A DNA stretch of 38,326 bases from assembly GCA_016286365.1 (NCBI GenBank), contig JAEESN010000021.1, positions 1 through 38,326 of the forward strand. The letters are read 5' to 3'. The position numbers were made by a program, and so were the translations under genes. The notes under the pieces are model-generated. The model saw only the letters and a list, made by a program, of their open reading frames with translations. It ran no database searches and was not told the DNA's origin. This document shows, piece by piece, positions 8,381 to 17,900 of the stretch; position 1 is the stretch's first letter, and each line of letters opens with the position of its first letter. This DNA is from Treponema sp. Its GTDB lineage: Bacteria > Spirochaetota > Spirochaetia > Treponematales > Treponemataceae.

Positions 8381-8460
8381 TTTCACATCAGTTTTCTCTT
8401 GATTCAACATATGTTTTCTCCCGGTTTCACATATGTTTTCTCTCGATTTCAAACATTTTC
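8381..8460. repeat. Three tandem 22-bp repeats upstream of ssb
   Basis: Units start at 8381, 8403 and 8425, each exactly 22 bp, with the shared core CATATGTTTTCTC (CATCAG in the first). A partial fourth unit starts at 8447. The remaining stretch up to ssb (8461-8626) is made of long A and T tracts with no visible gene. The array could be a protein-binding region, but no known box such as a DnaA box is evident. Confidence 0.7.
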
Positions 8461-8626
8461 CCCGTTTTTTTTCAAAAAAAGCTAAAAATTCTGCATTTTT
8501 TTAAACTTTTTTTTAAAAAAATGGTCTTTTTTTCAAAAAAAAATCTATTAACTATGTGTAAGGATTTTATCTTTACAGCGTGTTCGGCCGGGCACAAAAA
8601 AATTTTTTAAATAATAGGGGTCTTGT

Positions 8627-9127
8627 ATGAATCAGTTGAACTCGATCATTCTTGAAGGTAATGTCGTTCGCCAGGGCGAACTTTCGGAACCTGCGAAGGG
8701 TTTTAAGGTATGCAAATTTCCTTTGGCCGTGAACAGATTTACTAAAAGTTCTAATGGGGACTATTCTGAGGAAGTTTCATTCTTTGATGTTGAAGCTTAT
8801 GGAAAAATGGCTGAGATCTGTGAGAAAAATACTCTCAAAGGTCGTGGTATTCGCGTTGTTGGTCGGTTGAAGCAGAACAGATGGAAGGATAATGACGGTA
8901 AAAATCAAAGTAGAATTGTTGTTGTTGCCGAACACTGTGAGTATAAACCAAAAGCCGCTAATTCTGATGATGCGTCTAAGGCTGAATCGGAATCTGAATT
9001 GAAAACAGATGCTGCAGATGAATCTAAGATTGTAAACGAGGAATCTAAGCCTGTTAGCGACACTACCGGCAGTGATGATGAAAATGCCCTGAATGAGGGT
9101 GCTGAAAAAGAAGAATCGGTTTTCTGA
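8627..9127 (+). CDS. ssb: Single-stranded DNA-binding protein
   Basis: This 166-residue SSB has an N-terminal OB fold at about 1-105: MNQLNSIILEGNVVRQG, then CKFPLAVNRF, VSFFDVEAYGKMAEIC, GRGIRVVGRLKQNRW and SRIVVVAEHCEY. An acidic disordered tail follows (about 110-160). It binds single-stranded DNA as a tetramer and recruits repair and replication partners through its C-terminal tip. The tip here is EKEESVF. It keeps the acidic run and terminal phenylalanine but lacks the common DDDIPF. A weak AGGGG site lies before the ATG. The gene is convergent with the U32 gene, only 15 bases away, with no obvious terminator between them. Confidence 0.93.
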   Translation: MNQLNSIILEGNVVRQGELSEPAKGFKVCKFPLAVNRFTKSSNGDYSEEVSFFDVEAYGKMAEICEKNTLKGRGIRVVGRLKQNRWKDNDGKNQSRIVVVAEHCEYKPKAANSDDASKAESESELKTDAADESKIVNEESKPVSDTTGSDDENALNEGAEKEESVF

Positions 9128-9142
9128 TAATACAGATTCCTG

Positions 9143-11380
9143 TTAATTCTTCTTGCCGCGGCCGGGACGTTTTGTTCTTGGCATATTTCCTTTGTTTCTG
9201 GCCGCGGCTCTTTCATTCGCTGCTTTATATTCTTCCATCTTTTGTGGAGAATAAAAACCGTCTTTCCAGTTGAATCTGGAAATATCGGGAAGCGGCTGAC
9301 CTTTTGCCATGGAAGTACTTATTGCTTTTATTTGACTTCGTGTAACTTTAGTCTTAGAAAAATCAATGAGTATACGCTTAAAACCTGAAGAAGTTATAAA
9401 GCGGACTTTATCTGCTATACAGAATGGTTTTTCGGGCATAACAAAAGAGCCGTCCTTTGTTGAGTTTACCTTGAATACTTCTTCTTCCTTGTCTTCGAAA
9501 TAGGTAAAATCATAATCTTGTGGAAGTTTAAAACGCATTCTGAATAAAGCAGGATATGCAAAAACCGGAACAAGGACACGGGCGCGTACATTTTCGTCGT
9601 ATGTTTCTTCGAGATTCTTTCTTGAGTTTTCGTATGGCATTATAAATGAACCGATGTTCTGATTTTCGAGCCATGAAACTGCCCATCTGTTGAATGTATA
9701 AAGATAAGGGCCTGCAATCATGCGGACATCCTTCTTTTTAAGCATCTGAATGTGTGCAAGGTTATTTACAACAAACTGCGAATAACCGTCTTCGATGAGC
9801 TTTAATAACTGGGCATTAAGTTCGTCTTCCTGCATTGGTGTACAGAATGGATCTAAAGAAATGTAAATCTGTTTTTTAGAAAAAGGAAGAACGGTTTTAT
9901 GATTCAAAAGGTCGTAAGATGTTTCTGAATTATACTCAATGATTATGCGGACAGGATTAAGCCCCTGTACTGCAAAAACATCGGGGATAGAGGAAACCTG
10001 GGCATAAACACCTTCTGGAAAATAAGAAAGCTCTTTATTTCCGACAGGAGTGATGTCCATTATCGGAAGGAGTTCATCCTTAGGCTGTTTACGGTATTTT
10101 CCAAGATCGCCGGGGAGTATATGCTGATATCTTTTTGAACCGGCCTTTATCTGTAAGAGATAGACATTGTCACCGTTGGTAAATCCACCGGGGATATCAA
10201 TCCATCTTCTTTCATCGTCTTCTACTTCTACAGAGCGTACTTTATGGCTTACACGCCCTGAATCATCTTTTTTATGAAGCCTGATTGAATCACCCGGATC
10301 GGGATCGTAAGAACCGCCTTTTAAATATGCAAGCTGAACTGTTTTATTCTGGGCATCTTCATCTGAATTATTTTTTCTATATGCTTCGATAAGTTCTTTA
10401 GGAGCTGGCTTTGTTGCAGCAATTTTTCCAAGATAGATTCCTGTTCCACCAGCCTGATCAGGGTTTAAAATTTTTGAAGCAGCCCCGTCCACACCTTCGG
10501 AAAGATTTTCAAAGCCATACCAGTAAGTAGTCTTGGTGCGTGCAAAATCAGAAGAAAGGATTCTCTTTCCGGTAGCGATTGCTCCTTTTTTATCTTCTTT
10601 ATAATGGTCGATTACGTATCTGTAAGCTGCGACAACGCTTCCGACATACTCTGCACTCTTCATTCGACCTTCGATTTTAAATGAATCGACTCCAGCTTCT
10701 ATAAGGTCTGGAATCTGATCTATAAGCTGTAAATCGCAGGGAGAAAAATAATATCCCTGTTTAATTCCACCAGGAACTTCCGCAGTATAAAAACGACGGC
10801 ATGCCTGGGCACACATTCCACGGTTAGCTGATTTTCCTCCAAGGAAGCTCGAAAAAAGACATAAGCCTGATTCACTTACGCACAAAGCACCGTGAACAAA
10901 TACTTCGAGTTCTGCTCCTGTTTCGTTTTTAATTTTCCGGATTTCTGAGAGACCAAGCTCGCGGGCAAGCACCATTCTTTTTACACCGTTATTCTGTAAA
11001 AGACGAACAGCGTTTGTGCTTTCCACATTCATCTGGGTTGAAGCATGTAATTCAAGTTCCGGGAAAAATTCCTGAGCCATACGCATGATGGCATAGTCCT
11101 GAACAATAAGACCATCAGGTTTTACTTCGTTGAGATAAGATAAAAATCTGTAAAGGCGTTCGGTTTCCCTTTCTTCGCAGACAGTATTTACAGTTACATA
11201 AATCCTCTTGTTAAGACGATGCAGGGACTCAACGGCAGCTTCAAATTGATTCCACGCAAAATTAGTAGTGCGCATTCTCGCATTAAAGCTTTTGAGTCCC
11301 AGGTAAACTGCGTCTGCACCTTCACCGATTGCAGCATCTATTGATTCGACATTTCCGGCAGGAGCTAATAATTCAACCAT
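9143..11380 (-). CDS. U32 family protein, RlhA-like (23S rRNA hydroxylation type)
   Basis: The N-terminal half is a U32 TIM-barrel-like domain: ELLAPAGNVESIDAAIGEGADAVYLG at the start, ELHASTQMNV, VLARELGLSEI and EVFVHGALCVSESGLCLFSSFLGG, then the cysteine cluster RGMCAQACRRFY and FSPCDLQLI. Those four cysteines fit the Fe-S ligands proposed for RlhA/TrhP-type U32 proteins. At about 745 residues with a long C-terminal extension it resembles RlhA, which is needed for hydroxylation of C2501 in 23S rRNA in E. coli, more than the short TrhP proteins. The start is placed at the ATG at 11380, which matches the family N-terminus; an upstream TTG at 11398 is possible. The very C-terminus is basic (RTKRPGRGKKN), suggesting RNA contact. 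Confidence 0.82.
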   Translation of the reverse strand: MVELLAPAGNVESIDAAIGEGADAVYLGLKSFNARMRTTNFAWNQFEAAVESLHRLNKRIYVTVNTVCEERETERLYRFLSYLNEVKPDGLIVQDYAIMRMAQEFFPELELHASTQMNVESTNAVRLLQNNGVKRMVLARELGLSEIRKIKNETGAELEVFVHGALCVSESGLCLFSSFLGGKSANRGMCAQACRRFYTAEVPGGIKQGYYFSPCDLQLIDQIPDLIEAGVDSFKIEGRMKSAEYVGSVVAAYRYVIDHYKEDKKGAIATGKRILSSDFARTKTTYWYGFENLSEGVDGAASKILNPDQAGGTGIYLGKIAATKPAPKELIEAYRKNNSDEDAQNKTVQLAYLKGGSYDPDPGDSIRLHKKDDSGRVSHKVRSVEVEDDERRWIDIPGGFTNGDNVYLLQIKAGSKRYQHILPGDLGKYRKQPKDELLPIMDITPVGNKELSYFPEGVYAQVSSIPDVFAVQGLNPVRIIIEYNSETSYDLLNHKTVLPFSKKQIYISLDPFCTPMQEDELNAQLLKLIEDGYSQFVVNNLAHIQMLKKKDVRMIAGPYLYTFNRWAVSWLENQNIGSFIMPYENSRKNLEETYDENVRARVLVPVFAYPALFRMRFKLPQDYDFTYFEDKEEEVFKVNSTKDGSFVMPEKPFCIADKVRFITSSGFKRILIDFSKTKVTRSQIKAISTSMAKGQPLPDISRFNWKDGFYSPQKMEEYKAANERAAARNKGNMPRTKRPGRGKKN

Positions 11381-11410
11381 ACAGGAAATGTAACACAAAA
11401 AGCGTAAGTT

Positions 11411-12511
11411 TTAAAGGGTTCCAGGATTAGCAGCTGAAATATTCCAGTTATCTTTTCCCATAACTACAGGTCCTTCAAAAATAAACCCATTCTGCACCTT
11501 CAATAAAAGCTCTTTTGCATCAAGACGATTAAGAGTTTTAGTAGCCGTCATTCCATCCGTTTTACCAATAAACTCGTCGTCATCAGAAGAATAAATCCCG
11601 CTTTCATAGCATTCTTCAACAAGTCCAAGATATTTTTCGTTCCATTCAGTAAGCTTCGATTCCCTGTACATAAGACAATCAATCACCGAACCGTTAAACG
11701 AATTCCTCAGAACCAGAACATCTGTTTTGTTTCCCAACGCCGTTTCTTCGGTAATAACCCATAAATCACGGACATCTTTAGAACAATACGAACTTGAAGC
11801 AAGGTTCAAATCATCACCTGACTCGGAAAAACAACCTTCGCCACGTTTTCTTAAATGCAGCACGAAGATTTCTCCCTTGTGTACCTCAATCGCAGGAAAT
11901 TTAAACTTTCGTTCAATTCCATCATAAGCACTCTCAAATTCCAGTCCCGACAGATTTCCATCACTCAAAACAAGAAACTCAACAAATTCATTCCTCCAGA
12001 AATTACCAGCCTTTTCAGCGGCATTCTGACTAGAAACCGATTCCGTCTGAACTTCCGTCATCACCATCAAAGGCACCCGTGAATTAAACCCTACAAAAGG
12101 AACCAGAAAAGTCGTCGTATTCCCAGTCTCATCCTTTACAGTACCAATAATCTCATAATCAGTTCCAACATGCATTTGATCTTCGAAACGAACATCAACA
12201 GTAGTATCGGTCTGTTCTTCACAGTTCGAATAACAAACATCAACACCAACTTCAAAAGAATCTTTGTTAAAATCCCCAACCATAAAAACCCTGGCACTCA
12301 TGGAAACTTTCTTCGAAAAAATCAGTCGCAAGGTTGATTCATCAAATACAATTACTTCTTCCAGTTTAGGAGGAGAATAATCCCCGCCAAGCACATGAAT
12401 ACCAGTCTCGTTAATCCTGCAAGACACAGGCAGAACAGTAAAAACCGTCACACCGGTAATCAGCAGAGTTTCGAGCACAGTAATCAAAATTTCTTTAATC
12501 TTCTTCTGCAT
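11411..12511 (-). CDS. Secreted or lipoprotein-like protein with a possible lamin-tail-like domain
   Basis: This 366-residue protein starts at the ATG at 12511, set by GGAGG six bases upstream. The N-terminus is KKIKEILITVLETLLITGVTVFTVLP followed by VSC, which could be a relaxed spirochaetal lipobox with Cys at about 31. The first third (VIVFDESTLRLIFSKKVSMSA, VRFEDQMHVGTDYEIIGTVKDETGN) looks like a Big/fibronectin-like beta domain. The second part begins RNEFVEFLVLSDGNLSGL, which resembles lamin-tail (LTD) domains found in secreted bacterial proteins. I cannot assign a function. It lies leftward, 30 bases before the U32 start, and may be co-transcribed with it. Confidence 0.65.
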   Translation of the reverse strand: MQKKIKEILITVLETLLITGVTVFTVLPVSCRINETGIHVLGGDYSPPKLEEVIVFDESTLRLIFSKKVSMSARVFMVGDFNKDSFEVGVDVCYSNCEEQTDTTVDVRFEDQMHVGTDYEIIGTVKDETGNTTTFLVPFVGFNSRVPLMVMTEVQTESVSSQNAAEKAGNFWRNEFVEFLVLSDGNLSGLEFESAYDGIERKFKFPAIEVHKGEIFVLHLRKRGEGCFSESGDDLNLASSSYCSKDVRDLWVITEETALGNKTDVLVLRNSFNGSVIDCLMYRESKLTEWNEKYLGLVEECYESGIYSSDDDEFIGKTDGMTATKTLNRLDAKELLLKVQNGFIFEGPVVMGKDNWNISAANPGTL

Positions 12512-12550
12512 ACATAACCTCCAGTACAAACAGAAAATAGTCTACACTGG

Positions 12551-12586
12551 GGTTAAAAACAAAAACCGGACCCACAGAGCCCGGTT
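12551..12586 (-). terminator. Intrinsic terminator of the DUF2259-like gene
   Basis: AACCGG (12564-12569) pairs with CCGGTT (12581-12586) across an 11-base loop. On the minus strand the stem is followed by TTTTTGTTTTTAACC. It lies about 85 bases after the stop of the leftward gene ending at 12673. On the plus strand the stem is also followed by a T-rich stretch, so it may act in both directions. Confidence 0.65.
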
Positions 12587-12672
12587 CTTTATTTATTTTT
12601 TTTATATATTATACGAAAAGTTATCCAAAAAAAGGAGCATTTTTCAAAAAAAAATTTATTTTTTTTAAAAAA

Positions 12673-13380
12673 CTACTGTACCTTAGCAGCTTCGACCATA
12701 TATCTGATTGAAATGCCTGTATCGTCTTCCTGTGTTTTTTCTACGACGAAAATCATGTTCTGTTCAGATTCGTCGCACATAATCTTTACGATTTTATAAC
12801 CGCTGATCAATTTGCGCTGGATATCAGGATTTCCAACCTTAGTTCTGTAAACGATGTTTCCGCCTGCATCCTTCTTTTCTACCATGATATAAAAAGATGA
12901 TTTTAATTCCTTTCCGCTCTTAATCACAGTCTGAACAAGCTGAACAGAATAAGTATAAGCCGAATCCTTGTTACCTGTTCTAAAGTCTTTGAAAACAATC
13001 TTATCGGAACCGGATTTAGCCGGATCATCACAGATATAAAGTACGTGCTCAGGATTAGCAGGCTTTACAGGAATCTTTTTCAAGTAGTAGTAGCTTTTAG
13101 CCTCTAAAGATTCATAAACTTCCTGACCAGATTTATCTACAGTAGAAGCGCTTGGTTTAGTCTTAAAAATTCCACCGTCAACATAATCATTAGAAGCAAT
13201 ATCTACCTGATAGATTTCTGCCCATCCCTGATATTTTTTATCTGTACGTCCGTACTGTCCGAATACATAATACTTTCCGTCTTCAGAAAAACCTTTATCT
13301 ACAAAGGTTGCAACATCACCGGCAATAAGTCCAGTAATAACAAAAAGAGAAACCGCTATGCCTAAAAATACCTTCTTCAT
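12673..13380 (-). CDS. Secreted DUF2259-like protein
   Basis: The start is the ATG at 13380, preceded by GGGAGG; the frame is open 33 bases further but without a ribosome binding site. The 235-residue product has a signal peptide (MKKVFLGIAVSLFVITGLIAG, then D). The mature part contains FSEDGKYYVFGQYGRTDKKYQGWAEIYQVDI, which resembles the predicted secreted DUF2259 proteins seen in treponemes, and later IMVEKKDAGGNIVYRTKVGN. The fold is probably beta-rich and the protein periplasmic. Function is unknown. It has its own terminator downstream and is divergent from the membrane protein at 13485. Confidence 0.7.
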   Translation of the reverse strand: MKKVFLGIAVSLFVITGLIAGDVATFVDKGFSEDGKYYVFGQYGRTDKKYQGWAEIYQVDIASNDYVDGGIFKTKPSASTVDKSGQEVYESLEAKSYYYLKKIPVKPANPEHVLYICDDPAKSGSDKIVFKDFRTGNKDSAYTYSVQLVQTVIKSGKELKSSFYIMVEKKDAGGNIVYRTKVGNPDIQRKLISGYKIVKIMCDESEQNMIFVVEKTQEDDTGISIRYMVEAAKVQ

Positions 13381-13449
13381 TTCGTCCTCCCGAAATACAT
13401 GAAGTAAAAACAATTATCTTTATTAATTTTCGGTATTTTTTTTTAAGTC

Positions 13450-13478
13450 TTTACTATTATTTGTTCTAAGGTTAATAT
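13450..13478 (+). promoter_or_regulatory. Candidate promoter of the 8-TM protein gene
   Basis: TTTACT (13450-13455), a 17-base spacer and TAATAT (13473-13478) are followed by the ATG at 13485 after only six bases, so the transcript may begin at the start codon. An alternative is a TACTAT hexamer further upstream combined with a distant AAGG ribosome binding site. Confidence 0.4.
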
Positions 13479-13484
13479 TAACTT

Positions 13485-14300
13485 ATGACATTAAGATTCC
13501 GTAACAGATTAAACCTCATCATCTCGTGCATCGCTTTTATTTGCCTTCTGGTCAATTCACTGCTGCTCGTTTATTCAATCTGGAACGGAACTTTTATGGA
13601 GAATGATTATCTTGGTCTTTTAAACGAAGGAAGAATACTTACAAAAAATATTCCGCTCTGTGTGATTATCTCTCTTTTGTTTAAAGATTTATATGTTGGT
13701 GTGATTACAATCGTGATTTACAGAAGCTTTGTAAAAACCCAGGCCACAGATATAATCTTCTTTACACTCTTTTTAGTTTCGCTTCTTGTTGATTCAGCCA
13801 GAATCTATATTCCCCTTTTAAATCTTAGTCATACATATTCACAGCTTTATATTTTCTGCGGAAATGCCGGAGTTTTTGCACGCCTTTTAGGACCAATTGC
13901 TCTTCTTTTTACAGTCATCATGGGATTTACAGAGCAGTGGCAGAACCTCGAAAAAAACATCCTGATTCTTCTTATAGTCTCTTTCTTTATTGCAGAATTT
14001 CTTCCTTTAAACACAGCCGTTACAAATGATAATTTTACAGTTGATCATAATTACAGAAAAATCCTGACGGCGTATGCAGTAATCACAGCGATAGTCACAC
14101 TCATCCTTCAGTTCATAAATAATAAAAACAGATTTTTCTCTCAGATGACGACGGTAGGACTTGGTCTTTTATTCCTTGGAAACGCTTTTATATACTACGG
14201 AACAAATATCTTAAAGCTCAGCATAGGAATTATTCTTTTAACAACAGGAACAATCATCTTTATCCAGAGACTCCATAATCAGTATCTCTGGCTTGATTAA
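13485..14300 (+). CDS. Integral membrane protein with about eight transmembrane segments
   Basis: This 271-residue, very hydrophobic protein has about eight predicted membrane helices, at roughly 9-33, 55-78, 88-110, 128-148, 158-175, 190-210, 220-238 and 244-262. Polar residues are few and I see no recognisable catalytic or transport motif. The loop after the first helix (NGTFMENDYLGLLNEGRIL) may be outside the membrane. The N-terminus is basic (MTLRFRNRLN), consistent with a cytoplasmic start. It is monocistronic and faces a convergent gene. I do not recognise the family; spirochaete-specific membrane proteins of this sort are common. Confidence 0.75.
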   Translation: MTLRFRNRLNLIISCIAFICLLVNSLLLVYSIWNGTFMENDYLGLLNEGRILTKNIPLCVIISLLFKDLYVGVITIVIYRSFVKTQATDIIFFTLFLVSLLVDSARIYIPLLNLSHTYSQLYIFCGNAGVFARLLGPIALLFTVIMGFTEQWQNLEKNILILLIVSFFIAEFLPLNTAVTNDNFTVDHNYRKILTAYAVITAIVTLILQFINNKNRFFSQMTTVGLGLLFLGNAFIYYGTNILKLSIGIILLTTGTIIFIQRLHNQYLWLD

Positions 14301-14340
14301 AAATCACAAAGGCTGATTATCATCTTGAAAAATAATCAAT

Positions 14341-14937
14341 TTAAAAAAAAGGAAAACCGCTTATATACCCGTAGAAAAGGCCTGTGCAGATTGGAATCAA
14401 AAGGTTATCAAAATCAAAAAGAGGAAGAACTTCAATCAGCATGGTGAGTAAGGCTGTAAGAAGACTTAAAAGAGGTCTGTGAGAAACGGCAAGGGTTGTA
14501 AGAAAAACCGCAGTAAAACATCCAAGGCATCCTTCTAAAGTTTTTCCACCCATGTGAGGTATTTTTACACGACCAATCATTTTACCAACAAGACTCGCAC
14601 ATCCATCTCCAAAAGCAAGTGCAAAAATTCCAACCTCTGCATGTTCAAAAGGCAGATAAAGGGCTGCAATAAGAATACCAAGAGCAAGCGTTACAGGACC
14701 AAGGACAAAGCGGTCTTCATCCCTTTTTCTGGCAGCAGTTTCTGTAATAACAGAGATAAGAGGAACAACGTGACCCTTAAGACGTAAGAATTCACAGATT
14801 GAATAAAAAATGATTGCACAGATTAAAAGGATGATTGTAGGCCAGAATGCATAAAACAGAAGCAGAGGAACAAAGCCGCTGCAAAGATGAATGGATTTTC
14901 TGAAGATTTCTTTTATTAACGAAATTCTTACTTTCAT
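14341..14937 (-). CDS. Dolichol/polyprenol kinase-like membrane protein
   Basis: This 198-residue protein has about six membrane helices. The diagnostic segment is ALAFGDGCASLVGKMIGRVKIPHMGGKTLEGCLG (about 127-160), which corresponds to the CTP-binding region of the dolichol-kinase/SEC59 and bacterial phytol-kinase-like families related to CDP-diglyceride synthetases. It opens with KEIFRKSIHLCSG, also typical. The probable activity is CTP-dependent phosphorylation of a lipid alcohol (polyprenol, phytol or diacylglycerol); the substrate cannot be told from sequence. The ATG overlaps the TGA of the upstream TPR gene in an ATGA, so translation is probably coupled to it. Confidence 0.8.
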   Translation of the reverse strand: MKVRISLIKEIFRKSIHLCSGFVPLLLFYAFWPTIILLICAIIFYSICEFLRLKGHVVPLISVITETAARKRDEDRFVLGPVTLALGILIAALYLPFEHAEVGIFALAFGDGCASLVGKMIGRVKIPHMGGKTLEGCLGCFTAVFLTTLAVSHRPLLSLLTALLTMLIEVLPLFDFDNLLIPICTGLFYGYISGFPFF

Positions 14938-17900
14938 TGCATCTGTTCTTTATCTGTTAATGTTTTTGGAATATCGATGTAAATTGAAGGTTCAAATTCA
15001 GAAACCGGATGAGTAATATATTTGATATTTTCTTCTGCAAGGTTACTTCCGCCAAGTCTTACGAGTGTAGCCTGATTTCTTGTCAATGAATCCCATGCCC
15101 TTAAAGATTCCTGAAGCTGCACAATAGCCTTTGCATTTCTTGAACTGTCGCCTGTTCTCTTTGCAAGCTTATAAAGAATTACACCGTAATTATTTGTAGC
15201 ATAAAGATAATCAGTGATGAGGTCATATTCTCTCTTATCTGACTGAGGATAGATTGCTCCGGCCTTTTCAAGAATCTTTTCGTCGAGGCTCTGAACAAGC
15301 TGTTCGTAATATCCTTCTGCAGCATAATCATCATTGCGGAGTGCTAAAGTATTTCCAAGGGCTAAGAGGAGATTTCTTTCTTTTTCTACACCTTCGCCCG
15401 ATTTGATGAATGAACCAAGAGCCTTTAAATAATCCTTGTTCTGATACTGGATGTATCCGAGTCTGTAGCGGATTTTTGCATTATCAAAACCGTAATCAAC
15501 CGCAATCTGATAGTTTGTTTCTGCAGCAGGATAATCAGCGGCTATAAAGTAGTTGATATCTGCAAGGTCAGCATAAAGATTTCCGACCTGAGTATTTCCT
15601 TCAAAGCCTGCATTTTCCTTTTCTTTTGTAAAGAGTGTGATACCGTCTGTATATTTTTCCTGAGCCTGGAGGTAATTCTGAGTCTTGGCAAAATTTTCTC
15701 CAAGGAGTCTGTAGGTGTCTATGAACTTATAGATTTCGCGGTTCTTAAGATGAGGAGCATCGTTGAATTTTTCGATGGCAGTTTCGAGGCTTGGCTGAAC
15801 GCGTGTAGTTTCGTTTGTTGTTACATAATACTTACCAAGGTTATACCATGCATTTGGATTTTCCGGAGCAAGGATAACAGAACGCTGAAGGAGTTCACGA
15901 ACATCTTCAATCTGATTTCTTAAATATTCATCAGAAGGAGAAAGCTCACCATAGAGTTTTTCAAGAAGGTAACCGCTTAATTCAGTCCAGTCTTCGCCGC
16001 TCAAAGATTTTTCTTTAGGTTCGAATTCTTCTTTGTAATATAAAACCTGTTTGAGCTGATCTGTACGGATAAAGTAACGCATGAGTCTTGAATCATAAAG
16101 CGGGCTTTCACCATAAAGCTGACGTAAATCAGAGTACTGTTTATATGCATCTTCGAACTTGGTTGGATCTTTTTCTGTAGCCCATTCAAGGAAGATGTCT
16201 CCGAGCATGAGGATTCCGTCTTTATCGTTGATATGGTAATCAAGAATTTCTCGCCTTACAACTTCCTCTGCCCTTTCGTAGTTTGCAAGATCATTAAGCT
16301 GCATGTCGGCAAGTTCAAGACCGGCTTCTTTAGAGTGATCAAAATATTTAAGAGTATAGAGGTAAATCTTTTCTGCCCTCTGATACTGCTTCTTCTGTCT
16401 GTAACCGCGTGCAAACTTAAAGAACCATTTTTTCATCATCTTGGTTTCTGCGGCTTTATTAAATGTTTCTTCTGACTGAGGATATTCCTCTGCTTCTAAG
16501 AGTGCGTATCCCTGTTTATAAAGACCGTTTGCCTTAACAGGAATGTAGATGCAGTATTTTCCAAAATTAAAGAGACCCCAGCCAACAAGAAGAAGGAGGA
16601 TACCCATGAGGGCTCCCGGAATAATCTTATTCTTAAGCTGATAGCTGAGTGATTTTTTATATGCTTCGTATTCTTCTGCAGTTCTGTGTTCAAAGTCGCG
16701 GGGAACAGGAATTGATGTATCGAGCATCTTTTCGAGTAAACTTGCAACCTGACGTGCCGGAGCCTTGTTCAAAATCTTTTCGATAATTTCGAATTCGGCG
16801 TCGTCTGTAAATTCATCCTGAACGATGAGGTTTTCGAATGCAAGGCGCACGTTGAGCGGATAATCGTTCAAATTAGAAAGGAAGCGCTTGTACTGTGCGT
16901 CGCTTAATGTATTTGGAGGAAGATCTTCTTCCTTTTCTTTAATCTTTGGCTGACCCTGTTTTGGAGTCTGAGAAGCAGCTTTTGCAGCAGGCTTTTTACC
17001 GGTTACATCTTTTGCAGTTTCTACATCAGAGAAGCCAGGGATTTCAAAATCTCCACCGCCTAAATCAAAATCGTCTGATGCATTGTTGAGCTGAGAATCT
17101 GTTTCCTGAATTCCAAAGTCGATGTCATCATCCATTCCGGTTGTGTCAAAGACTTCTACAGGACCTTCGCCTTCTGGATTATCTGAACCTTCGAAATCTC
17201 CTGAATCAGGGAAATCTGCATCGCCAAAGCCTGAATCAAGTCCGGCAGAATCCATGTCGCCGGAATCTGATAATCCTTCTGAAGCAGCCGCAGAGCCAAT
17301 GTTATCTAAGTCAGAGAGTCCTTCAGAAGCAGCTGATGTACCGATGTTATCGAGGTCCGAAAGACCTCCGCTGGCTGCAGCTGTTCCGATGTTGTCCAGG
17401 TCGGAAAGGCCGTCTGCGGCGGCTGCCGTGCCGATGTTGTCTAAGTCAGAGAGTCCCTCCGAGGCAGCCGCAGTCCCAATGTTATCCATATCGGAAAGCC
17501 CGCTACCTGTATCCCCGTCAAGGTTCAAATCAGGCAAGTCTCCCGAGCCGGCAGCAAAGCTGTCCATATCGCTTAAGTCCGGCATTTCTTCTGATTCAGT
17601 CATCTGGCTGTAATCAGGAGCAGGTCCAACATCAGGTATATCGCTCATATCAGGCATTTCAAAATCGCCCGAAGAAGCTATGTCGTCTAAAGAATTTAAT
17701 CCACCCGCATCAGGAGTGTCAAAAGAAGACATGTCGGCAGGTGCAGGTTCATCAAAGGAAGGAACATCTTCTACTGGAGCCGGCTCGTCAAAGGAAGGCA
17801 TTTCTTCTGCAGGAACTGCATCTTCAAAAGAAGGAATCTCGGAAAGGGCTGCAGGCTCATCAAAAGAAGGAACTTCCGGAATTGCATCTGGAGCCGAAGG

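Noticed and set aside
14313..14338. Hairpin TGATTAT/ATAATCA between the convergent 8-TM gene and the kinase-like gene.
   Set aside because: The stem is AT-rich with an 11-base loop and neither strand has a good T run, so it is not supported as a terminator.
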